NCBI GenBank assembly: GCA_964250765.1
Contig: CAXUHF010000094.1
Location: 1-21,122 of the forward strand
Origin: JBBQVS01 sp964250765
GTDB lineage: Bacteria; Chloroflexota; Ktedonobacteria; Ktedonobacterales; Ktedonobacteraceae
Reading direction: 5' to 3'
DNA: 21,122 nucleotides
Positions 15,189 through 21,122 of this stretch are shown here, one piece after another; within the stretch, counting starts at the first letter, position 1, and each line of letters opens with the position of its first letter. The position numbers and the translations under genes were made by a program. The notes under the pieces are model-generated. The model was not told the origin of the DNA. It worked only from the letters and a program-made list of their open reading frames with translations, and did not search any database.

Positions 15189-16796
15189 ATGGGTATTCTC
15201 GAAACACATATAGAACGTAACAGCCCCGAATTTCAAGAGAACACAGACTACTTTCACTTTTTATTAGAAGACCTCCACCAGCATATGCAGCAGGTACAGC
15301 AGGGAGGTGGCCCTGACGCTACCGCAAAACATCGTAAACGCAATAAGCTACTTGCACGTGAGCGCGTACAACTTCTCTGTGATCCCGACACTCCCTTTCT
15401 CGAACTCAGCCCGCTCGCCGCCTATGATATGTATGACAATGATGCTCCCTCTGCTGGCATCATTACAGGAATTGGGCTAGTCGAGGGCCAGGAATGCATG
15501 ATTGTGGCGAACGATGCAACCGTCAAGGGTGGTACATACTACCCCATGACCGTCAAAAAGCATTTACGCGCCCAGGAAATTGCAGAGCAAAATCAGTTGC
15601 CTTGCATCTATCTCGTCGATTCGGGTGGTGCCTTCTTACCGCTACAAGCGGATGTGTTTCCTGACCGCGACCACTTCGGGCGCATCTTCTATAATCAGGC
15701 GCGTATGTCGAGTCAACGCATTCCACAAATTGCGGCAGTCATGGGATCATGTACGGCAGGTGGTGCTTATGTACCCGCCATGAGTGATGAAACGGTGATC
15801 GTGCAAGGAAACGGTACAATTTTCCTGGGTGGCCCTCCACTGGTAAAGGCTGCGACTGGCGAAGAGGTAAGTGCAGAAGACCTGGGTGGAGCTGATGTTC
15901 ATAGCCGTATTTCTGGTGTCACCGACCATTACGCGCTCAACGACCCGCATGCACTTGCCATTTGCCGCAGCATCGTGTCACATCTCAACCGACGTAAGCA
16001 CATTCCCTGGGATATTCACCAATCTGAACCGCCACGCTATGACGCCAGCGACCTCTATGGCATTGTGCCGAAAGATAACCGCAAAAGCTATAACGTTCGT
16101 GAGATTATTGCTCGTCTTGTCGATGGGAGTCGCTTTCACGAATTTAAAGAGTTATATGGAACCACACTTGTGTGTGGTTTTGCTCGCATCATGGGCTATC
16201 CAGTTGGCATCATCGCAAATAACGGCATTCTCTTTTCTGAAAGCGCACTCAAGGCGACACATTTTATCGAGCTATGCGCGCAACGACGCACTCCACTCGT
16301 TTTTCTACAGAATATCGCTGGCTTTATGGTTGGACGCCAGTACGAAAACGGTGGGATTGCAAAAGATGGCGCGAAGATGGTGATGGCAGTGGCAAATGCA
16401 CCTGTGCCAAAGTTTACCGTCGTTATTGGCGGCTCGTTTGGTGCTGGCAACTATGGCATGTGTGGACGTGCCTACTCGCCGCGCCAGTTGTGGATGTGGC
16501 CCAACGCGCGCATCTCAGTTATGGGTGGGTTGCAAGCAGCAACAGTGTTAGCAACGGTCCGTAAAGACGGTTTAGCGGCACGTGGGAAAACGATGAGTAC
16601 GGAGGAAGAACAGGCGTTTATGCAACCTGTCCTCGATAAATATGAGGAAGAAGGTAATCCGTACTATAGCACTGCGCGCTTGTGGGATGATGGTATTATT
16701 GACCCATGTGATACACGCAATGTGCTGGCACTTGGTATCGCTGCATCGTTGAATGCTCCCATGCCCGAAACGCCTTTTGGCGTGTTCCGTATGTAA
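15189..16796 (+). CDS. liuB: acyl-CoA carboxylase beta subunit, methylcrotonyl-CoA type
   Basis: Carboxyltransferase subunit of a biotin-dependent acyl-CoA carboxylase (535 residues). It moves CO2 from carboxybiotin to the acyl-CoA, in leucine breakdown 3-methylcrotonyl-CoA to 3-methylglutaconyl-CoA. Seen: N-terminal crotonase-like half with DSGGAFLP (144-151), the DVFPDRDHFGRIFYNQARMS region (155-174), which is strongly MCC-beta-like, and oxyanion segment GSCTAGGAYVPAMSDE (186-201); C-terminal half with GGSFGAGNYGMCGRAY (414-429), WPNARISVMGG (437-447) and GLAARGKTMS (461-470). AGAGGAA lies 11 bases before the ATG, rather long spacing. It is first in a five-gene operon and its alpha partner is two genes downstream. 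Other acyl-CoA substrates such as geranyl-CoA are possible, but the hydratase gene next door favours methylcrotonyl-CoA. Confidence 0.93.
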   Translation: MGILETHIERNSPEFQENTDYFHFLLEDLHQHMQQVQQGGGPDATAKHRKRNKLLARERVQLLCDPDTPFLELSPLAAYDMYDNDAPSAGIITGIGLVEGQECMIVANDATVKGGTYYPMTVKKHLRAQEIAEQNQLPCIYLVDSGGAFLPLQADVFPDRDHFGRIFYNQARMSSQRIPQIAAVMGSCTAGGAYVPAMSDETVIVQGNGTIFLGGPPLVKAATGEEVSAEDLGGADVHSRISGVTDHYALNDPHALAICRSIVSHLNRRKHIPWDIHQSEPPRYDASDLYGIVPKDNRKSYNVREIIARLVDGSRFHEFKELYGTTLVCGFARIMGYPVGIIANNGILFSESALKATHFIELCAQRRTPLVFLQNIAGFMVGRQYENGGIAKDGAKMVMAVANAPVPKFTVVIGGSFGAGNYGMCGRAYSPRQLWMWPNARISVMGGLQAATVLATVRKDGLAARGKTMSTEEEQAFMQPVLDKYEEEGNPYYSTARLWDDGIIDPCDTRNVLALGIAASLNAPMPETPFGVFRM

Positions 16797-16817
16797 TAAT
16801 ACAAAGAAGGAAAGATT

Positions 16818-17639
16818 ATGGTACAGAATACTTCCTATACCTATATCTCGGTTGAGCACAGCCATCAGGGACGCATCGCTACCGTGACACTACGCCGTCC
16901 AGAGGTGCATAATGCGTTTAACGGACAGATTATCGAAGAATTAATAGCAGCGTTCACAGAACTAGGCAGCAACGAACAATTGCATGGCGTGGTGCTTACA
17001 GGAGATGGACCGTCATTTAGTGCTGGTGCTGACCTCAACATGATGAAGTCAGCGACAGCATTTTCAGAGGAGCAAAACCTGAATGATGCACTGCACCTCG
17101 CTGATCTACTCTCCATAATCAACACGCTTCCCTGCCCCGTTGTAGGACGTATCAACGGGACAGCAATGGGAGGTGGTCTTGGCTTAGTTTCCGTCTGCGA
17201 TATTGCTATTGCAGCCGAGAGTGCGCGTTTCGCATTTAGTGAGGTAAAACTTGGGATAGCACCAGCCGTGATCTCACCCTTTGTGCTACACAAAATTGGT
17301 GCGTCGAACGCTCGTGTACTCTTTGTAACGGGCGAACGTTTTAGTGCTACACGTGCACGTGAAATTGGCCTTGTCCACTCGGTAGTGCCACCTGAACATC
17401 TTGATGACGCGGTACAAAAGGCAGTGAATGAGCTATTGAGTAGCGGGCCACAAGCCCTACGTGCGTGTAAAACGTTGGCATTGACAGTTGGGCAGATGGA
17501 TGCTGAAACGGCACGAAATTATACGGCTTCGACTATCGCACGGCTGCGCGTAAGTGACGAAGGGCAAGAGGGGTTGCGCTCATTTTTAGAGAAACGCAAG
17601 CCAAGTTGGGTTGTCTCCACAGAACAAGTGAAACAGTAA
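16818..17639 (+). CDS. liuC: methylglutaconyl-CoA hydratase (crotonase family)
   Basis: A 273-residue enoyl-CoA hydratase/isomerase-family enzyme. Likely role: hydrates 3-methylglutaconyl-CoA, the product of the carboxylase, to HMG-CoA. Seen: N-terminal RPEVHNAF (28-34), the first oxyanion region FSAGADL (67-73), the second in GTAMGGGLGLVSVCD (114-128), and SEVKLGIAPAVISPFV (141-156), which is very like LiuC proteins. The second catalytic glutamate is E142; at the place of the first (after GGGL) there is G122. This lack is shared with LiuC-type enzymes as I recall them, so it is not a defect, but the mechanism differs from classical crotonase. It starts 21 bases after liuB with AGAAGGAAAG upstream. 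The role is taken mostly from context. Confidence 0.87.
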   Translation: MVQNTSYTYISVEHSHQGRIATVTLRRPEVHNAFNGQIIEELIAAFTELGSNEQLHGVVLTGDGPSFSAGADLNMMKSATAFSEEQNLNDALHLADLLSIINTLPCPVVGRINGTAMGGGLGLVSVCDIAIAAESARFAFSEVKLGIAPAVISPFVLHKIGASNARVLFVTGERFSATRAREIGLVHSVVPPEHLDDAVQKAVNELLSSGPQALRACKTLALTVGQMDAETARNYTASTIARLRVSDEGQEGLRSFLEKRKPSWVVSTEQVKQ

Positions 17640-17645
17640 CAAACG

Positions 17646-19658
17646 ATGTTTAAGAAGATTTTGATTGCCAATCGTGGCGAGATTGCTGTCCGCATCATGG
17701 CAACATGCCGCGAAATGGGCATACACACCGTCGCGGTATATTCAGATGTTGACCGTAATGCTCGGCATGTACGTATGGCTGATGAGGCATATCTTATTGG
17801 TCCGGCACCTGCAACACAAAGCTATTTACAGATACAAACTCTGTTAGAGGTCGCACAACGAAGTGGGGCCGAAGCTATTCATCCCGGCTATGGTTTTCTT
17901 TCGGAGAATGCGGATTTTGTCGAAGCATGTGAACGCGCAGGCATTGTCTTCATTGGCCCATCGGCAAAAGCTATGCGTGCGATGGGGGCGAAGATTTCGG
18001 CGAAACAGATTGCGCGTTCGGTCGATGCTCCCACCGTTCCCGGTTATGCAGGAGAGAGCCAAGATGAAACACTCTTGCTCGATGAAGCGCAACGTATCGG
18101 CTTTCCCTTGTTGGTAAAGGCATCAGCCGGTGGTGGTGGCAAGGGAATGCGCGAGGTACACGATGCAAACGCATTTTTAGAGCAACTGGCAGGTGCAAAG
18201 CGTGAGGCACTCGCATCATTTGGCGACGACACTGTATTTCTTGAACGCTTGATACAGCAGCCACGCCATGTTGAGATACAGATACTTGGCGATATACATG
18301 GTAACATGATTCACTTAGGTGAGCGTGAATGCTCCATTCAGCGTCGGCATCAAAAGATTGTCGAAGAGAGTCCATCGGTTGCACTGACGCCAGCATTGCG
18401 TGCTGAAATGGGCGCGACTGCCGTTCGTATCGCACAAGCAGCGAACTATGTCAACGCTGGCACAATGGAATTTATTCTCGATGCTGACAAAAACTACTAC
18501 TTTTTAGAAATGAACACACGACTTCAAGTGGAACATCCCGTGACAGAATTGGTAACGGGACTTGACCTTGTACGTCACCAATTACTGATTGCGGCTGGGG
18601 AACCGCTTGCATTGACACAGGAACAGATAAGCCCTCGCGGACATGCTATCGAGGTACGTATTTACGCAGAGGATGCGGAACATAACTTTCTGCCCTCAAC
18701 GGGCGTCATCAATACATTTACTATGCCAGAAGGTCCAGGGATTCGCGTTGATAGTGGTATCGAGAGCGGAGACGAGATTACGCAATTTTATGACCCCATG
18801 ATTGCTAAATTGATTGTGTACGGAGAAGACCGTGACGCCGCAATCTCACGTCTACAACGAGCGTTAGAGCAGTGTGCGCTGTTCGGCGTTACTACGAATA
18901 TTCCCCTGCTACACACTATCGCGCTTCATCCTGCATTTCGTGAAGGACGCACACATACAGGTTTTTTAAGTGAACATCATCTCCTGACACCATCAACATC
19001 ACAAAGACTACCACAAGATGTGCTAATCGTGGCGGCTATCTACGAAGCAACACAGGAAGTACACATAGCTCAGAAGCAAACCATGTCATCAATACAGCCG
19101 ACTAGTCCCTGGAAAACGTTAGGTCCGTGGCGTATGATGAGTGAAGCGCGAAGAATTGTATACCATTTTCAAGAGCAAGAATATATAGTTGCACTCATGC
19201 AAGCATCCACAGAGAATGCCTGGAACGTTAGCGTAGATGGACAAGCGATAGGAACCATTAAGTACATGTTAGGTAACGCGGGTTTGCTCCTGCTCAAGCA
19301 AGGCGAGACACAAACACAGCTTTATGTACACCCACAGGAGACAGGCGAAGTACAAGTCATGCTGAATGGTTCTCTCTATCGCCTAGAGCGCAAGCAACCA
19401 CCCGATGTTGACGCGACCTCACGTGGTGGAGGAATAGTACGTTCGCAAAAGACTCTCACTGCTCCTATGGCTGGTACCATTGTCAAAGTACAGGTTCATG
19501 ATGGTGACACAGTGGAAGCACTACAAGTTCTTGTTATTCTCAGCGCGATGAAGATGGAACATGCCATCATCGCTCCCTATGAAGGCAAGATACGTCATGT
19601 ACATTATCAAGAAGGAGCGGTTGTGCGAGGCGGAGCAGTCATTGTAGAGATGGAATAG
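17646..19658 (+). CDS. liuD: acyl-CoA carboxylase alpha subunit (biotin carboxylase + biotinyl domain)
   Basis: A 670-residue subunit that carboxylates its own biotin using ATP and bicarbonate, then hands CO2 to the beta subunit. Seen: biotin carboxylase N-domain with KKILIANRGEIA (3-14), HPGYGFLSEN (79-88), ATP-grasp glycine loop GGGGKGM (162-168), HVE (208-210), ERECSIQRRHQK (226-237), EMNTRLQVEHPVTE (288-301); a middle BT-like region (about 450-590) of low conservation; and a C-terminal biotinyl domain with A634-M-K636-M, where K636 would carry biotin. The residue before AMKM is Ser, as in many non-ACC carboxylases. It starts 6 bases after liuC without a clear Shine-Dalgarno sequence, so translation coupling is likely. 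Confidence 0.93.
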   Translation: MFKKILIANRGEIAVRIMATCREMGIHTVAVYSDVDRNARHVRMADEAYLIGPAPATQSYLQIQTLLEVAQRSGAEAIHPGYGFLSENADFVEACERAGIVFIGPSAKAMRAMGAKISAKQIARSVDAPTVPGYAGESQDETLLLDEAQRIGFPLLVKASAGGGGKGMREVHDANAFLEQLAGAKREALASFGDDTVFLERLIQQPRHVEIQILGDIHGNMIHLGERECSIQRRHQKIVEESPSVALTPALRAEMGATAVRIAQAANYVNAGTMEFILDADKNYYFLEMNTRLQVEHPVTELVTGLDLVRHQLLIAAGEPLALTQEQISPRGHAIEVRIYAEDAEHNFLPSTGVINTFTMPEGPGIRVDSGIESGDEITQFYDPMIAKLIVYGEDRDAAISRLQRALEQCALFGVTTNIPLLHTIALHPAFREGRTHTGFLSEHHLLTPSTSQRLPQDVLIVAAIYEATQEVHIAQKQTMSSIQPTSPWKTLGPWRMMSEARRIVYHFQEQEYIVALMQASTENAWNVSVDGQAIGTIKYMLGNAGLLLLKQGETQTQLYVHPQETGEVQVMLNGSLYRLERKQPPDVDATSRGGGIVRSQKTLTAPMAGTIVKVQVHDGDTVEALQVLVILSAMKMEHAIIAPYEGKIRHVHYQEGAVVRGGAVIVEME

Positions 19659-19670
19659 TAGGATGGAACA

Positions 19671-20123
19671 GTGCAGAATACAGTTGTTTTGGATGGTTTG
19701 GAGCAAATACAGAAATGGCCTATTACATTAGCAGAGTCGCTACTTAGCGATAATGCAACATGGGGAAACTATATCAGAGATAGCTATGCAGCAAGTTTTC
19801 TTCCACATGTAGAACGAGAGGCTCTTCCTGAACGCGAACGATTTAAAGATTTTTATGAACTTGCTACATGTGTGAATGGATACAATCGTCATGATGTCGA
19901 ATGGGCTTCGACACAACTAGATGCTATTAAAGCACAAAAAGTTGTTAATAGTTATACAACACAAGAATTGCTCGATCTTGTGTTTTTTGTGTGTCGTGGA
20001 GATCGCTTTTCCAATGGATTAATTAGTAACTCAGAGCCGCAATTACGCGCAATGATTCAAGAAGTCGTGAATCGCGTGCATTCTGATGCACCGCCGACGT
20101 TTATTGTATCAGGAAAAAATTAA
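19671..20123 (+). CDS. DUF6508-like protein of unknown function
   Basis: A 150-residue soluble protein starting with GTG at 19671; AGGA lies 7 bases upstream, overlapping the region after the liuD stop (12-base gap). The C-terminal RGDRFSNGLI (109-118) with helices on both sides resembles the conserved RxDRFxxG core of DUF6508; I assign this from memory, so it needs a profile search. No catalytic motif is evident. N-terminal part (1-60) is helical and acidic. It sits between liuD and the 3-hydroxyisobutyrate dehydrogenase gene with no promoter or terminator seen, so it is probably co-transcribed, but a metabolic role is not implied by its sequence. Its base composition looks slightly more AT-rich than its neighbours, which may hint at late insertion. 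Confidence 0.75.
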   Translation: MQNTVVLDGLEQIQKWPITLAESLLSDNATWGNYIRDSYAASFLPHVEREALPERERFKDFYELATCVNGYNRHDVEWASTQLDAIKAQKVVNSYTTQELLDLVFFVCRGDRFSNGLISNSEPQLRAMIQEVVNRVHSDAPPTFIVSGKN

Positions 20124-20159
20124 AAAGATGGACTATAGCAATAAAGAAAGACGAGATAG

Positions 20160-21068
20160 ATGCAAATAGGGTTTATTGGTATCGGCGTCATGGGGCGTCC
20201 TATGACACTCAACCTGCTCAAAGCGGGACATGAGGTGACTATTTTTGCACGTCACCCAGAAAAGCCTGAGGTACAAGAGGTCATAAAGGCGGGCGCAATG
20301 CTGGCACCCTCAGCGCGTGCGGTGGCAATAGCATCAGAGATCGTGATTACGATGGTACCAAACTCGGCACAGGTCGAAGAGGTGGTGACAGGACCGCATG
20401 GTATCCTGGACGGTGCGCGTAAAGGACTGATTATCGTTGACATGAGTACTATTGCACCACAGATGAGCCGTAAGCTAGCCGAGGAAGCAAAGACGAAAGG
20501 TGTGGACTTTCTCGACGCACCTGTTAGTGGTGGCTCGCAAGGCGCGGTCAACGGAGCACTCACGATTATGGTCGGTGGTGAGCAAGAGGTATTTGAGAAG
20601 GCTCTACCTGTCCTAGAAAACATGGGCAAGAAAGAAAATATCTTTCATGTAGGACCAGTCGGTGCCGGTGAAGTTATCAAACTCGTGAATAATCTTTTAT
20701 GTGGTACTATCGCAGCCTCTATCTCAGAGGCACTCGTGCTGGGTGTGAAGGCAGGGGCGGATGTTGAGACGATGGCGAAGGTTATTGGCGTGAGTAGTGG
20801 TGCAAGTTGGCAGCTCTCGAACCAGTTTCCGCTACGAGCCTTTAACGGCAGTTTCCAACCCGGCTTTATGACGGATTTGCTTCACAAAGATTTAGGCTTA
20901 GCTCTTGACCTTGCAGCAGAGAATCAGACGCCACTTGCCATGACAGCAATTGCACGTCAAATGTTTGAAATGACACGAGCGGCAGGATACGGTAAAGAAG
21001 ATTATACTGCGCTCTTGAAAGTGCTTGAGCAGGGTGCAGGCGTCGAAGTGCGTACCAAGCAAGGTTAG
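20160..21068 (+). CDS. mmsB: 3-hydroxyisobutyrate dehydrogenase family oxidoreductase
   Basis: A 302-residue beta-hydroxyacid dehydrogenase. Likely reaction: 3-hydroxyisobutyrate to methylmalonate semialdehyde in valine breakdown; tartronate semialdehyde reductase (GarR) is the main alternative. Seen: Rossmann motif GFIGIGVMG (4-12), VDMSTIAP (93-100), substrate loop DAPVSGGSQGA (119-129), catalytic K174 and N178 in GAGEVIKLVNN, then the helical C-domain with the FMTDLLHKDLGLALDLA segment. R31 after the second beta strand (FARHPEK) suggests NADP, as in GarR-like enzymes. It ends the operon: a 56-bp palindrome begins within its stop codon. Being in one operon with the leucine-pathway genes supports branched-chain amino acid catabolism. 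Confidence 0.85.
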   Translation: MQIGFIGIGVMGRPMTLNLLKAGHEVTIFARHPEKPEVQEVIKAGAMLAPSARAVAIASEIVITMVPNSAQVEEVVTGPHGILDGARKGLIIVDMSTIAPQMSRKLAEEAKTKGVDFLDAPVSGGSQGAVNGALTIMVGGEQEVFEKALPVLENMGKKENIFHVGPVGAGEVIKLVNNLLCGTIAASISEALVLGVKAGADVETMAKVIGVSSGASWQLSNQFPLRAFNGSFQPGFMTDLLHKDLGLALDLAAENQTPLAMTAIARQMFEMTRAAGYGKEDYTALLKVLEQGAGVEVRTKQG

Positions 21069-21122
21069 TACAAGAAAAACCAGGAGGACAAGCATGCTTG
21101 TCCTCCTGGTTTTTCTTGTACT
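21067..21122. terminator. 56-bp spacer-less perfect palindrome, operon terminator
   Basis: Bases 21067-21094 are the exact reverse complement of 21095-21122, 28 bp each with no spacer. The core CCAGGAGGACAAGCA pairs and is followed by TTTTTCTTG, a good terminator on the plus strand; its A-rich complement gives the same on the other strand. It overlaps the last two bases of the mmsB stop and runs to the window edge, so the arms might be longer than seen. Confidence 0.8.

Noticed and set aside
15871..16383. 170-codon second frame inside liuB
   Set aside because: It lies inside a conserved carboxylase gene in another frame, with no ribosome site or domain.
17001..17060. Concern that liuC is inactive because one crotonase glutamate is missing
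   Set aside because: LiuC-type hydratases as I recall them also lack that residue (GGGLG pattern), and all other motifs are intact.

Overview
The window is a 21 kb piece of bacterial chromosome with moderate GC and dense, mostly co-oriented gene blocks. A run of 10 Ns at 4586-4595 shows that it comes from a draft or scaffolded assembly. No rRNA, tRNA, CRISPR array, integrase or transposase is visible. The envelope genes are of Gram-positive type (a WxL-domain protein next to a WxL-interacting DUF916-type membrane protein). Together with the gene mix (ClpC-type ATPase, short-form 6-phosphogluconate dehydrogenase, MCC-type acyl-CoA carboxylase, DUF1003, DUF6508) this suggests a monoderm soil-type bacterium. 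Ktedonobacteria (Chloroflexota) is my best guess, but it is an inference and not proven by the window.

Layout. 1-1911: 3' part of a ClpC-like double AAA+ unfoldase, cut by the window edge. 2109-3176: 6-phosphogluconate dehydrogenase. 3345-4553: tRNA-dihydrouridine synthase with an unusual insertion. 4670-5371: a protein with a HEPN-like N-terminus and two CBS-like modules. 5385-6137 (minus): a short-chain dehydrogenase behind a textbook MerR-type promoter (19-bp spacer, operator palindrome). 6634-8384: a two-gene WxL / WxL-interacting-protein surface locus. 8534-12077 (minus): two overlapping half-transporter genes that together form an asymmetric heterodimeric ABC exporter. 12303-12503 (minus): a small helical protein of unknown function. 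13090-14543: an SRPBCC-domain protein with a long polar tail, then a DUF1003 membrane protein. 15189-21068: a five-gene operon encoding both subunits of a methylcrotonyl-CoA-type carboxylase, a LiuC-type hydratase, a DUF6508-like protein and a 3-hydroxyisobutyrate dehydrogenase. This set fits leucine/isovalerate catabolism with a valine-pathway step.

The most striking non-coding signal is a set of very long, perfectly self-complementary inverted repeats placed just after stop codons: 34-bp arms at 1913-1984, 25-bp arms at 3185-3235, at least 21-bp arms around the assembly gap at 4563-4646, 34-bp arms at 8407-8509, and a spacer-less 56-bp palindrome at 21067-21122. Their sequences are unrelated but their design is the same: an A-rich outer left arm, a GC-richer core and a T-rich outer right arm. 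They look like bidirectional terminators of exceptional length. Ordinary 12-bp hairpins also occur at 13836-13866 and 15000-15025.

I found no obvious new defence island or large novel system. The best candidates for new biology are the long-palindrome terminator family, the HEPN-like/CBS protein, the MerR-controlled reductase, the WxL locus in a possible non-Firmicute, and the DUF6508 gene inside a branched-chain amino acid operon.
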